From Chitiniphilus eburneus (lineage in GTDB: Bacteria > Pseudomonadota > Gammaproteobacteria > Burkholderiales > Chitinibacteraceae): a stretch of DNA of 64,000 bases. Location of the stretch: positions 62,001 through 126,000 of the forward strand of contig NZ_SUMF01000001.1 in NCBI RefSeq assembly GCF_005048205.1, given 5' to 3'. This document shows positions 1 through 8,339 of this stretch, one piece after another (within the stretch, counting starts at the first letter, position 1; each line of letters begins with the position of its first letter). The notes below the pieces were generated by a model. That model ran no database searches, had not been told where the DNA came from, and was given only the letters and a program-made list of their open reading frames with translations. Position numbers and translations under genes: made by a program.

Positions 1-296
1 GTGGCGTCGGACATCAGCAGTTCTTCGGCGTCCGGTGCTTCGTCGTACACCTGGATGCCCATGTTCGAGATCATGCTGATCACGCCCTCGATCTGCTCGG
101 CATCGAGCATGTCGTCGGGAAGGTGATCGTTGATCTCTGCGTAGGTCAGGTAGCCCCGCTCCTTGCCGAGTACGATCAGCGATTTGAACTTGGCCTTGCG
201 GGCATCCGCGTCCAGTTTTTCGCTGTTCTCGCGTTTCGGCTCCTTGAAGTCGGTGCGTTCTGCCTCTTCTCTGTCGAATTCGTGATCTGCCGCCAT
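1..296 (-). CDS. rpoD: RNA polymerase primary sigma factor RpoD (5' part only)
   Basis: Only the first 98 codons are in the window; the gene continues past the left edge. The protein starts MAADHEFDREEAER and then has a sigma-70 region 1.1-like segment (residues about 30-98) with the typical pattern of a lysine-rich start, LIVLGKERGYLTYAEIND and an acidic helix containing IEGVISMISNMGI. Region 1.1 keeps free sigma from binding promoter DNA. It lies 82 bases downstream of dnaG on the same strand, which is the classic rpsU-dnaG-rpoD order and supports the call. The ATG at 294-296 is the only sensible start. Regions 2-4 cannot be checked. Confidence 0.93.
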   Translation of the reverse strand, partial: MAADHEFDREEAERTDFKEPKRENSEKLDADARKAKFKSLIVLGKERGYLTYAEINDHLPDDMLDAEQIEGVISMISNMGIQVYDEAPDAEELLMSDA

Positions 297-378
297 GTGT
301 CGTGGGACTCGGAAAGATTCGGAAAAACCGAGGATTATATCAGATCGGTACGACCCGGAGCGGTCGATTAAATTCCGA

Positions 379-2292
379 TCACCGGTGAAATCGTTGCCGC
401 TGCGCCTCGCGGACCAGGTTTTCGTACTCGCGTTTTTCGGTTTCGGTGAGACCTCCGTTCACCGCCCGATACTCCAGTTCTGCCTTGCGATCCAGTGTAG
501 CCGGTCGTTCCAGCGCCTGCCCGACGGCGGCCAGCGTCTCGGCGAACTCGATGCGACGCTCGTCGCCCTCCATTCGTCCGAAAATCTGCGTGGCCTGCGA
601 CGACAAGCGCAGCAGGCGCTCGAACTCGCTTTCGCCCCGCCACAGTTCCACCAGTTGCATGCCACTATCGAACTGGCCGTAATTGCGCGCCGCATCGAGC
701 ACCGCCCGCAACAATCGGGTCGCCTCCTGTGCCGGCCAGCTCGTCCAGGTTGGCTCGCCCGAGCGCGCCAGCTCGGGGTCTGCCAGCACCAGTTGGGTCA
801 ACCGTTCGACGGGATCCTGCCGCACCTTCGGCGGTGTCAGCGCTTGTCGCTGCGGCGGGCGGTCACGCCACTTGCCGTCGCGCCATTCGCCCTTGCGTCC
901 GCTCCGTTCGCGATTCCCCTGCCAGCCTTCGTCACGCCCGTACGAACCATCATTTCTGCTGGAAGACTCGTGACGCTCGCGATTTGACCTTTGCCCGTCT
1001 TGTCCTGACAAGATGGGTTCCAGTTCGCTCAATTCCAAGCGGCACAGTTCGGCGAGGCGTTTTTTCAGCATCACCGCATAGGCCGGAGCCTTGACGCGCG
1101 CCAGCAGAGGCTTGGCCAGATGTACCAGCCGAGCCCGACCTTCATCGCTTTCCAGCTCCACCTGGCCGGACAGCTCGCGCAGCAGGAACTGCGCCAGCGG
1201 CGTCGCCTCCTGGCGCACGCACTGTTCGAAGCGCTCGCGGCCAAACGCCTGTACGTACGAGTCGGGATCGTGCTCTTCCGGCAGAAACAGGAAGGTCAGC
1301 TTCTTGCCGTCGGCGAGCAGGTCCAGGCTGTTTTCCAGCGCCCGCCATGCAGCCTTGCGCCCCGCCCTGTCGCCGTCGAAGCAGAACACCACGTCGTCGG
1401 CCAGTTTGAGCAGTTTTCTCAGATGATCCGGCGTACAAGCGGTGCCCAGCGTCGCCACGGCGTATTCGATCCCGTGCTGCGACAGCATCACCACGTCCAT
1501 GTAGCCTTCGACCACCAGCACGCGGCCCACGTCGCGAATCGCGGCACGTGCCTGGGTCAGGCCGTACAGTTCCCGGCCCTTTTCAAATACCGGCGTTTCC
1601 GGGGAATTCAAGTACTTGGGTTCGCCCTGCCCCATCACGCGGCCACCAAAACCGATCACCGATCCACGCTGGTTCAGGATGGGGAACATCACCCGATCGC
1701 GAAAGCGATCATAGCGGCGCTTGGTATCTTCCTTGTCGATCACCAGGCCCGCTTCGGCCAGCAACTTGTTCCAGTCGTAATCGGGAAACACTTTCTTCAA
1801 TGGCTGCCAGTCTTCGCCCCCTGGCGCGTAGCCGAGGCCGAAGCGGGCCGCTGTGCGCCCTTCCAGTCCGCGTCCTTTGAGGTAGGCAATGGCCTGTGGC
1901 GCAGTCTTGAGCTGCTGGCGATAGAAATCGCTCGCCAGCTTGAGTGCATCGAACACGCCCGGCTCGGCACGGGGCGCCTCCGGGGCGCCACCAACCTCTT
2001 CGGGCACCTGCAATCCCACCGACTCCGCGAGCTTGCGGATGGCTTCGGGATAGGACAGCCCTTCGTACTCCATGACGAAGCCCACGGCCGAGCCATGCGC
2101 GCCACAGCCAAAGCAGTGATAGAACTGCTTGGTCGGGCTGACTGTGAACGACGGCGATTTTTCCTTGTGGAACGGACAACAGGCGGCGTAGTTCTGGCCG
2201 GCTTTCTTCAGAGGCAGGTAACGCTCGACCACGTCGACGATGTCGACCCGATTGAGCAGATCCTGAATGAAGGAGTCGGGAATACGAGCCAT
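379..2292 (-). CDS. dnaG: DNA primase DnaG
   Basis: The 637-residue protein makes RNA primers for replication forks. It has an N-terminal CHC2 zinc finger (CPFHKEKSPSF, then HCFGCG, about residues 38-65), a catalytic core, a TOPRIM domain with VVEGYMDVVML and CFDGDRAG, and a C-terminal helicase-binding domain from about residue 484. Between core and C-terminal domain, about residues 428-483, is a low-complexity linker rich in Arg, Gly, Glu, Ser and Trp, which is longer and more charged than usual. The ATG lies 6 bases after the GNAT gene stop, so translation is probably coupled. It is in the rpsU-dnaG-rpoD operon and probably depends on read-through of the attenuator after rpsU. Confidence 0.97.
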   Translation of the reverse strand: MARIPDSFIQDLLNRVDIVDVVERYLPLKKAGQNYAACCPFHKEKSPSFTVSPTKQFYHCFGCGAHGSAVGFVMEYEGLSYPEAIRKLAESVGLQVPEEVGGAPEAPRAEPGVFDALKLASDFYRQQLKTAPQAIAYLKGRGLEGRTAARFGLGYAPGGEDWQPLKKVFPDYDWNKLLAEAGLVIDKEDTKRRYDRFRDRVMFPILNQRGSVIGFGGRVMGQGEPKYLNSPETPVFEKGRELYGLTQARAAIRDVGRVLVVEGYMDVVMLSQHGIEYAVATLGTACTPDHLRKLLKLADDVVFCFDGDRAGRKAAWRALENSLDLLADGKKLTFLFLPEEHDPDSYVQAFGRERFEQCVRQEATPLAQFLLRELSGQVELESDEGRARLVHLAKPLLARVKAPAYAVMLKKRLAELCRLELSELEPILSGQDGQRSNRERHESSSRNDGSYGRDEGWQGNRERSGRKGEWRDGKWRDRPPQRQALTPPKVRQDPVERLTQLVLADPELARSGEPTWTSWPAQEATRLLRAVLDAARNYGQFDSGMQLVELWRGESEFERLLRLSSQATQIFGRMEGDERRIEFAETLAAVGQALERPATLDRKAELEYRAVNGGLTETEKREYENLVREAQRQRFHR

Positions 2293-2298
2293 GGCGGA

Positions 2299-2739
2299 TC
2301 AGGGCGCTGTTGCCACGAAGCCGGTTTTGATCCCGTCGCGAAATCCGCAGCGCCGGTAGAAATCCAGCACGCCCGGCTCGCGCGCGCTGGTGGAGAGCAT
2401 CCCTTTGTAGCAATTGGCAGCCCAGGCTGCCGACAATGCGGCTTCGAGCACGGCGCGGGCATGCCCCTGGCGGCGATGGTGTGCAAGGGTGACGACGTTT
2501 TCAATCAGCGCATACGGGCGCGCATTGCGCGTGAGGTTAGGCACGATGATCAGTGTGCAGGTAGCCACCGTCTGGCCGTCCACTTCCGCCAGCCACACCG
2601 AGACGCCCGGGTGCGCCAGCAACTGCGCCCAGGTGCTTTCGGCCGTGGCCGGGTCGAGTATCGGGTCGTCCGGGTTGAGCGCGGCAAAAAGTTCGAGCGC
2701 AGCCAGCAGATCGCCCGCCGTGGCGAGCCTGACCCGCAT
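2299..2739 (-). CDS. GNAT family N-acetyltransferase
   Basis: This 146-residue protein has the GNAT fold pattern: an N-terminal strand and helix (MRVRLATAGDLLAALELF), a central strand, the acetyl-CoA pyrophosphate-binding motif A (VTLAHHRRQGHARAVL, about residues 86-101) and a C-terminal YRRCGF motif. The acceptor substrate cannot be read from the sequence. Its ATG overlaps the yqeY stop codon (ATGA), and it ends 6 bases before dnaG. It is therefore embedded in the macromolecular synthesis operon, which is not part of the classic gene set. Confidence 0.85.
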   Translation of the reverse strand: MRVRLATAGDLLAALELFAALNPDDPILDPATAESTWAQLLAHPGVSVWLAEVDGQTVATCTLIIVPNLTRNARPYALIENVVTLAHHRRQGHARAVLEAALSAAWAANCYKGMLSTSAREPGVLDFYRRCGFRDGIKTGFVATAP

Positions 2740-3179
2740 CAGGCCATCCGTGCCTTGACGAGTTTGTTTACCTCGCCCATATCGGCACGGCCGGACAGCC
2801 TGGCCTTGAGGTCGGCCATGATCTTGCCTATGGCAGCAGGCGTCGTGCCGTGCGCAGCAATGGCTTCGGTCACGGCCACGGCAATTTCCGCCTCGGACAG
2901 CCGTTGCGGCATGTAGGCGGTCAGCACGACGACCTCGGCCTTTTCCTTGTCGGCCAGATCCTGGCGCTGTGCGGCCTCGTATTGTTCGATGCTGTCCTTG
3001 CGTTGCTTCAGCATCTTTTCGATCACCGCGACGATGGCGATATCGTCCAGCTCGATGCGCTCATCCACTTCACGCTGCTTGATGGCGGCCATCAGCAGGC
3101 GAATCGCCCCCAGGCGATCGGCCTCGCGGGCTTTCATCGCGGTTTTCATGTCTTCCTGGATACGGGCTTTGAGGCTCAT
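2739..3179 (-). CDS. yqeY: GatB/YqeY domain protein
   Basis: This 146-residue protein belongs to the YqeY family, which resembles the C-terminal tRNA-binding region of GatB (amidotransferase subunit) but stands alone. The start MSLKARIQEDMKTAMKAREAD and the later RQDLADKEKAE...LTAYMPQRLSEAEI are typical, and the C-terminal part has the helical GKIMADLKARLSGRADMGEVNK pattern. The ATG at 3177-3179 follows an AAGGAGC ribosome site; a longer in-frame extension upstream has no family similarity. It often follows rpsU in proteobacteria. Its biochemical role is not settled. Confidence 0.92.
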   Translation of the reverse strand: MSLKARIQEDMKTAMKAREADRLGAIRLLMAAIKQREVDERIELDDIAIVAVIEKMLKQRKDSIEQYEAAQRQDLADKEKAEVVVLTAYMPQRLSEAEIAVAVTEAIAAHGTTPAAIGKIMADLKARLSGRADMGEVNKLVKARMA

Positions 3180-3334
3180 CGATGCTCCTTGGAACTGAAG
3201 GTGGTTCCGCCTGGCAATGGCACAGCCACTCATCCACCCCGGCCGCAGCACGCCAGGCCACGAGGATGGCGTAATTACGACGGGCGATGGCAACAGGGCG
3301 GAAAAAGCAACACCGCGCAGCGGCATGGCAGAAA

Positions 3335-3366
3335 GACCGAAAGGCCGCTCGGGGGCGGCCTTTTGC
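3335..3366 (-). terminator. Attenuator or bidirectional terminator after rpsU
   Basis: A GC hairpin (GGCCGC / GCGGCC arms with a five- to six-base loop) is flanked by short T-runs on both strands. It lies 20 bases past the rpsU stop and upstream of yqeY. In the equivalent E. coli operon a partial terminator after rpsU makes S21 more abundant than primase and sigma factor; the position suggests the same use here. Confidence 0.75.
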
Positions 3367-3386
3367 TCGGACTCGACTGGCGAGTC

Positions 3387-3599
3387 TTAGTACAGCTTCG
3401 GCGGCAGTTGTTGGCTGCGCAGACGCTTGTAGTGACGCTTCACGGCCGCAGCCAGCTTGCGCTTGCGCTCAGCGGTGGGCTTTTCGTAGAACTCGCGCGA
3501 ACGCAGTTCGGTCAGCAGACCCGTCTTTTCCACCGCGCGCTTGAAGCGGCGCATTGCTACTTCAAACGGCTCGTTTTCTTTAACGCGTACAGAAGGCAT
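3387..3599 (-). CDS. rpsU: 30S ribosomal protein S21
   Basis: The 70-residue basic protein begins [21 protein letters not shown] and ends in a Lys/Arg-rich tail ([16 protein letters not shown]), which matches S21 in length and composition. S21 sits on the 30S platform near the 3' end of 16S rRNA and aids initiation. It is the first gene of the rpsU-yqeY-GNAT-dnaG-rpoD operon, with a strong sigma-70 promoter 50-80 bases upstream and an attenuator just downstream. Confidence 0.98.
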   Translation of the reverse strand: MPSVRVKENEPFEVAMRRFKRAVEKTGLLTELRSREFYEKPTAERKRKLAAAVKRHYKRLRSQQLPPKLY

Positions 3600-3649
3600 C
3601 GAGCGAAATCCTGTTAAGTCTAAGGTTAGACACTTGGAGAAAGGCGTGG

Positions 3650-3679
3650 AGTGTACGCCGGACTGGAAGGGGATGTCAA
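3650..3679 (-). promoter_or_regulatory. Sigma-70 promoter of rpsU operon
   Basis: Read on the minus strand there is a perfect -35 TTGACA (3674-3679), an 18-base spacer and a -10 TACACT (3650-3655). It lies about 50 bases upstream of the rpsU ATG and points into the operon. This is the best promoter match in the divergent rpsU/tsaD interval. Confidence 0.8.
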
Positions 3680-3836
3680 AACCTTCGCTTTGCCGGCAAG
3701 CACTTACGACGACAAGCGCAGGTCATCCCGTCGCCATCTCACCAGAAATGGCCGGCAGCCGTTCATGCCCGGGCAAATCGACCAGTCGGCGCGAAGGGGT
3801 TAGCATGTCGCTTTTTTGCATCATTGGAAGCGCGCC

Positions 3837-4850
3837 ATGCTGGTCCTCGGGATCGAATCGTCGTGCGACGAAACCGGCGTCGCACTCTACCACAGCGAAC
3901 GCGGCCTGCTGGCCCACCGCCTGCATTCGCAGATCGCCATGCATACCGAATACGGCGGCGTGGTGCCGGAGCTGGCTTCGCGCGATCATATTCGCCGGGT
4001 CCTGCCATTGACCGAATCCTGCCTGGAGGAAGCCGGCACGGCGCTGGCGGACGTCGATGCCATTGCCTACACCCAGGGCCCTGGTCTCGCGGGGGCACTA
4101 CTGGTGGGCGCATCCGTCGCCAATGCGCTCGGGTTCGCGCTGCAAAAGCCTGTGATCGGCGTCCACCACCTGGAGGGTCATCTGCTCTCGCCCCTGCTGG
4201 CCGAACCACGTCCTGCATTTCCGTTCGTGGCACTGCTGGTTTCCGGTGGCCATACCCAGTTGATGGCGGTGCGCGGCATCGGTGACTACGAGTTGCTCGG
4301 CGAAACCGTGGATGATGCTGCCGGTGAGGCGTTCGACAAGTCTGCCAAATTGCTCGATCTGGGCTATCCGGGCGGTCCCGCGCTATCGAAGCTGGCTGAA
4401 CAGGGCGACCCCAAGCGCTTCAAGCTGCCGCGACCGATGCTGCACTCCGGCGACCTGGAGTTCAGTTTTTCTGGCCTCAAGACTGCGGTACTGAACCTCG
4501 TCCAGCAGCAGTCCCCGCTGGACGATGCGACCCGCGCCGATATCTGTGCGGCGTTTCAGGAAGCCATCGTCGAAGTACTGACCAAGAAGTGCTTGGCCGC
4601 CTTGAAGCAGACGGGGATGCAACGCCTGGTGATCGCTGGCGGCGTCGGCGCCAACAAGCAGCTCCGCGCCGGCCTGGACGACGCGGCGGCAAAGCGCCGC
4701 TATCAGGTGTTCTATCCGCCACTGGCACTGTGCACCGACAATGGAGCGATGATCGCCTACGCTGGCGCGATGCGCCTGAAGTATGCACAGCACGATTACA
4801 GCTATGGCGCCAAGCCACGCTGGGCGCTGGCGAGCCTGCCCGCGGCCTGA
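3837..4850 (+). CDS. tsaD: tRNA N6-adenosine threonylcarbamoyltransferase TsaD
   Basis: The 337-residue protein transfers the threonylcarbamoyl group from TC-AMP to A37 of ANN-decoding tRNAs, working with TsaB and TsaE. It shows the ASKHA kinase-like signatures: [14 protein letters not shown] at the start, the metal-binding HHLEGH at about residues 110-115, LLVSGGHTQ, the GEAFDK motif and [12 protein letters not shown] near the C-terminus. The start at 3837 (MLVLGIESS) fits the family; a seven-codon upstream extension does not. tsaD is divergent from rpsU, a common arrangement in proteobacteria, and ends in a clear terminator. Confidence 0.97.
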   Translation: MLVLGIESSCDETGVALYHSERGLLAHRLHSQIAMHTEYGGVVPELASRDHIRRVLPLTESCLEEAGTALADVDAIAYTQGPGLAGALLVGASVANALGFALQKPVIGVHHLEGHLLSPLLAEPRPAFPFVALLVSGGHTQLMAVRGIGDYELLGETVDDAAGEAFDKSAKLLDLGYPGGPALSKLAEQGDPKRFKLPRPMLHSGDLEFSFSGLKTAVLNLVQQQSPLDDATRADICAAFQEAIVEVLTKKCLAALKQTGMQRLVIAGGVGANKQLRAGLDDAAAKRRYQVFYPPLALCTDNGAMIAYAGAMRLKYAQHDYSYGAKPRWALASLPAA

Positions 4851-4855
4851 AAACG

Positions 4856-4884
4856 AAACGCCGGCGAATGCCGGCGTTTTTCAT
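4856..4884 (+). terminator. Rho-independent terminator of tsaD
   Basis: An ACGCCGGC / GCCGGCGT stem with a four-base loop (GAAT) is followed by five T. It begins directly after the tsaD stop codon. The flanking A-rich side may also serve the convergent FAH gene. Confidence 0.85.
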
Positions 4885-4903
4885 AGGCCCAAACGGGTGG
4901 ACA

Positions 4904-5554
4904 TCAGGCCACGGCGAATGACTGGTCGATCAGCCCGCCCAGTACCAGCCGCAGCGTTTCGCCACGATGAATCGGCCCCACGCCTTCGGGTGTGCCGGTG
5001 AAGATCAGGTCGCCTTCGGTCAGGCCAAAACGCTCGGAAATCCAGGCAATCAACGCGGGGACATCGAAGGCCATCAACCGCGCCTCGGCGTATTGCCGGG
5101 TTTCACCATCGATTTCCAGGCGGTAGGTCACCTCGCCCGGAAAGGGGATCGCTGCGGCGGGTACAAACCCGGTGAGCGCGGCCGAGCCCGCATAGCCTTT
5201 GGCCAGGGTCCACGGCTGCCCGTTCTTCTTGGCCTGCGCCTGGACATCGCGCGCGGTCAGATCCAGGCCCAGCGCGTAACCTGCCACGTACGAGATCGCC
5301 GCCGAACGATCGACGTTGCGTCCGCTACGGCCGATGGCCACCACCAACTCGGCCTCGTGATGAATATCGCTGGACCAACCGGGCAGGGGGATGGCTTCGC
5401 CCTCTTGCAATAACGCGGACGTGGGCTTGAGAAACACCACTGGTTCCGGCCCGATGCTGGAGCCCATTTCGGCCGCATGAGCCAGGTAATTGCGCGCCAC
5501 GCAGAAGATGTTCGCGACGCGCAATGCGCGGTCACCGATGTGGATCGTCGTCAT
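4904..5554 (-). CDS. Fumarylacetoacetate hydrolase family protein
   Basis: This 216-residue protein is the short form of the FAH family (FAHD1/YcgM-like acylpyruvate hydrolases or oxaloacetate tautomerases). It shows FCVARNYLAHAAEMG near the N-terminus, VVFLKPTSAL, the metal-binding HHEAELVVAIG (about residues 65-75), ALGLDLTARDVQ and the C-terminal IFTGTPEGVGP. These place the catalytic Mg2+ site as in the family, but the exact substrate is not shown. It ends in convergent orientation to tsaD and lies 13 bases downstream of the CobD-like gene. Confidence 0.9.
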   Translation of the reverse strand: MTTIHIGDRALRVANIFCVARNYLAHAAEMGSSIGPEPVVFLKPTSALLQEGEAIPLPGWSSDIHHEAELVVAIGRSGRNVDRSAAISYVAGYALGLDLTARDVQAQAKKNGQPWTLAKGYAGSAALTGFVPAAAIPFPGEVTYRLEIDGETRQYAEARLMAFDVPALIAWISERFGLTEGDLIFTGTPEGVGPIHRGETLRLVLGGLIDQSFAVA

Positions 5555-5567
5555 AGGACCTCCGGTT

Positions 5568-6494
5568 TCAAGCCAGCCAGCGTGTGATGCTGAACAACAG
5601 GATCACCGCCACCCACAGCAATACGGAGCGCCAGATCAGGCCCACGGCGCTGGCCAGGTAATCGGGGCTGACATAATCACCGATGCCGATCTCGGGACGG
5701 AATTTCACGGTGTGATCCTGATGCAGCGCCTCACCCAGCCGAATGCCGATGGCCCCGGCGCCAGCGGCCAGCAGGATGCCGTGCGCGTAGTTGCCCCAGG
5801 CTCGCGCCTGCGAGCGCCAGCAGTATATGGCGTCTTCGAAGTCACCCATGATGGCGAAGCTGGCCGCAGTCAGCCTGACCGGTACATAGTCGAGCCATTC
5901 CTGCACCGACATCGCCCAGCGCCCGAACGGGTCGGTATCGGCATAAGAACCCCATTTCTGCGAGAGCAGGCTGGCCCCGCGATAGAGCACCGCTCCGGCC
6001 GGCCCAGCACACCAGGCCAGCGCGACGAACCAGAACACGGTGCCGAACACATAGCGATACGAGTCGATCAGGCCTTGCTCCACCGCAACGCGCGAGACTT
6101 CGTCGGCGGTCATTTCGGACGCATGCTGGCCGGTCCATTCGGACAGCAGCCGCTGCGCCGTGGGCAGGTCGTCGGCCTGGAGCGCCTTGGAAATCCCGGA
6201 AAACGCATGGCTGAACTGGCGAAAACCCATCGTCAGGTACAGCACCAGTACGGCCCAGGCAAAGCCCAGCAACGGCGTGAACCAGCGCAGCAGGAAATAA
6301 ACGCCGACCGCGACCGCCAGCAACGGCACCATGGCCGCCAGCCAGCCATACACGCCGTTGCGGTATTCACCGGCATTGAGTGCGCGCTTGAGGCGGTTGG
6401 CCAGGCGGATGAAGGCCAGGTAAGCGGGATTGCGGTTGCTGATGGGGCGCAACTGCTCCAGCGCGAGAGCAAGGATCAGGGATAAAATGGTCAT
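5568..6494 (-). CDS. CobD/CbiB family inner membrane protein
   Basis: The 308-residue protein has about five hydrophobic segments and begins with [23 protein letters not shown], typical of the CobD/CbiB-like family found widely in betaproteobacteria. True CbiB condenses adenosylcobyric acid with aminopropanol (phosphate), but no other cobalamin gene is nearby and many betaproteobacterial members are not in cob operons. The cobalamin role is therefore only a family association. It is divergent from sodB and probably co-transcribed with the FAH gene (13-base gap). Confidence 0.75.
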   Translation of the reverse strand: MTILSLILALALEQLRPISNRNPAYLAFIRLANRLKRALNAGEYRNGVYGWLAAMVPLLAVAVGVYFLLRWFTPLLGFAWAVLVLYLTMGFRQFSHAFSGISKALQADDLPTAQRLLSEWTGQHASEMTADEVSRVAVEQGLIDSYRYVFGTVFWFVALAWCAGPAGAVLYRGASLLSQKWGSYADTDPFGRWAMSVQEWLDYVPVRLTAASFAIMGDFEDAIYCWRSQARAWGNYAHGILLAAGAGAIGIRLGEALHQDHTVKFRPEIGIGDYVSPDYLASAVGLIWRSVLLWVAVILLFSITRWLA

Positions 6495-6678
6495 CTTGTT
6501 TATGTTCCTGACAGCAGGGCCGGCTTCATTCTGTCGGCCGCAAGCCTACCACAGGCCAGGCATGCACCGAAGTCGCAAGGCCAGCCTCTTGAAAATCCGG
6601 GGTTGCGCCCCCAGTCCTCCTGCTCGACATCAATTGCAGAAACAGAATTCAACCAGCGTTCATAACACGGAGATCGAC

Positions 6679-7272
6679 ATGGAACACAAACTGCCCGAAC
6701 TGCCCTACGCCCAGGATGCCCTGGCCCCGCACATGTCCGCTGAAACGCTCTCGTTTCACTATGGCAAGCATCACCAGACCTATGTCACCAATCTGAACAA
6801 TCTGATCAAGGGCACCGAGTACGAAGCCCTGGCGCTGGAAGAGATTGTGAAGAAGGCACCGGCCGGCGGTATCTTCAACAACGCGGCGCAAATCTGGAAC
6901 CACACGTTCTTCTGGTACGGCTTCGCTCCCAATTCCGCCGGTGAAGACCGCGCTCCGAGCGGCGCTCTGGCCGAGGCCATCAATGCCAAGTGGGGCAACT
7001 TCGACAAGTTCAAGGAGGCCTTCAATGCTTCCGCCGCCGGTAATTTTGGCTCTGGCTGGACCTGGCTGGTGAAAAAAACCGACGGTTCGGTGGATATCGT
7101 CAATACGTCCAATGCCGCGACACCGCTGACCACCGCGGATACCGCGCTGCTGACCTGTGACGTATGGGAACACGCCTACTACATCGATTATCGCAACAGC
7201 CGTCCGAATTACCTGGGCGGTTTCTGGAAGCTGGTGGACTGGAACGCCGTGGCCCAGCGTTTCGCCGCCTGA
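6679..7272 (+). CDS. sodB: Superoxide dismutase [Fe]
   Basis: The 197-residue protein has the four metal ligands His27, His75, Asp161 (DVWEHAYY) and His165. The [11 protein letters not shown] segment, with Gln just ahead of the second ligand, is the iron-type signature. It has no signal peptide, so it acts in the cytoplasm, converting superoxide to oxygen and peroxide. The ATG at 6679 follows an ACGGAGATCG ribosome site; a long in-frame extension upstream is unrelated to the family. It is monocistronic with its own terminator. Confidence 0.97.
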   Translation: MEHKLPELPYAQDALAPHMSAETLSFHYGKHHQTYVTNLNNLIKGTEYEALALEEIVKKAPAGGIFNNAAQIWNHTFFWYGFAPNSAGEDRAPSGALAEAINAKWGNFDKFKEAFNASAAGNFGSGWTWLVKKTDGSVDIVNTSNAATPLTTADTALLTCDVWEHAYYIDYRNSRPNYLGGFWKLVDWNAVAQRFAA

Positions 7273-7327
7273 GCCCCATCCAGACACGTCCGCTCATCGG
7301 GGCTTAACGGCTCCGGCAGGTTGAAGA

Positions 7328-7357
7328 AGAGGGAGAGCCTTTGCTCTCCCTTTTTCA
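7328..7357 (+). terminator. Rho-independent terminator of sodB
   Basis: A perfect GGGAGAGC / GCTCTCCC stem with a four-base CTTT loop is followed by five T and C. It lies 55 bases past the sodB stop. Confidence 0.9.
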
Positions 7358-7885
7358 TTGCTGACGCCAGCCGCACCCGCCATTTGGTATCCGTGGCCCG
7401 GCTACCGGCCCCCACCGCGCCAAATGCCATACTCCGTTCCGACCAGAACACCGCGGTTCGCAGTCGCCCTTCAAGACCTTGTGACAAGACGCTTGGCGTA
7501 TCAAACCGTTACCCGGTCACAACAGCCAAAGCATGGCGATGCCACGTGCCTCGTATCATGCAGTGCCCCTTCCTGGTAATTGGCGGCACCCGACTCAGCC
7601 AGCCAGCCACCGATCGTCCGGCGTGGGCAGCCCTCTGCCGGCTTACATCCATAAGTCATATCAACGGTTGAACCATGCCGGCTTACAACAGCCTCATCGC
7701 ACATCGCCGATCGCTTTCCATTGTCCTAGCCATCACCGCCAAAGCCGCGACAATATTAGGTTTGCAGCATACGGCATGCTTGATCCCTGTTCGGCGCGCG
7801 TATTAGGATGATGGCCGGAGGAAGGGAAGCCCGTGGCACGTAACTGGTCACGGCGTCGCAACATCGCACCCAGAGATAATTACAA
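7358..7885. other. Intergenic stretch upstream of the secretion operon
   Basis: About 530 bases between the sodB terminator and gspG carry no convincing gene on either strand; the short open frames lack ribosome sites and family resemblance. The last 140 bases become richer in A+T and should contain the promoter of the 9 kb pseudopilus operon, but no clear -35/-10 pair stands out. A GAGATAATTAC segment lies just ahead of the gspG ATG. Confidence 0.5.
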
Positions 7886-8305
7886 ATGAAACACCAACGC
7901 TTACTCGCTCGCGGCTTCACGCTGCTTGAGCTGCTGGTCGTTATCCTGATCATCGCCATGCTGGCTGGCTATGTTGGCCCGCGCCTGTTCGGCCGCGTCG
8001 GCGAAGCCCGCGCCAAGACCGCCGCCAGCCAGATGAAGGCCCTCGGCGACGCGCTGGACCAGTATCGTCTGGACACCGGTGGCTATCCCACGACCGAGCA
8101 GGGGCTGAAGGCGCTGAGCGAAAAGCCCGCCGAATCCAGCAAGTGGAATGGTCCCTATCTGGCGAAGGCACTGCCCAATGATCCGTGGGATCGCCCTTAC
8201 ATCTACCGCCGCCCGGGTGAAAACGGCCGCGAATTCGATCTGCTGACCTATGGTGCCGATGGCAAGCAAGGCGGCACGGGCGAAGACGCAGACATCGTGT
8301 TCTGA
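7886..8305 (+). CDS. gspG: Type II secretion major pseudopilin GspG
   Basis: This 139-residue protein starts with a short basic leader and the prepilin cleavage site RG^FTLLELLVV (mature Phe at residue 11), then a 20-residue hydrophobic helix. The C-terminal part has the GspG pattern YRLDTGGYPTTEQGLKAL, GPYLAKALPNDPWDRPY and a calcium-loop-like FDLLTYGADGKQGGTGEDADI. GspG polymerises into the periplasmic pseudopilus that pushes substrates through the secretin. It is the first gene of the operon; no prepilin peptidase is encoded in the window. Confidence 0.94.
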   Translation: MKHQRLLARGFTLLELLVVILIIAMLAGYVGPRLFGRVGEARAKTAASQMKALGDALDQYRLDTGGYPTTEQGLKALSEKPAESSKWNGPYLAKALPNDPWDRPYIYRRPGENGREFDLLTYGADGKQGGTGEDADIVF

Positions 8306-8339
8306 TCCCCATCACCCCATCGCCACCGGGTGATACCCC

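Noticed and set aside
379-2916. Long plus-strand open frames opposite dnaG and yqeY (for example 1120-2916)
   Set aside because: They mirror the codon structure of well-identified minus-strand genes, have no ribosome site and no family features. High GC makes such antisense frames common here.
2299-3326. Longer start for the YqeY protein at 3326
   Set aside because: The extra 49 residues do not fit the family and the ATG at 3177-3179 has a strong AAGGAGC site.
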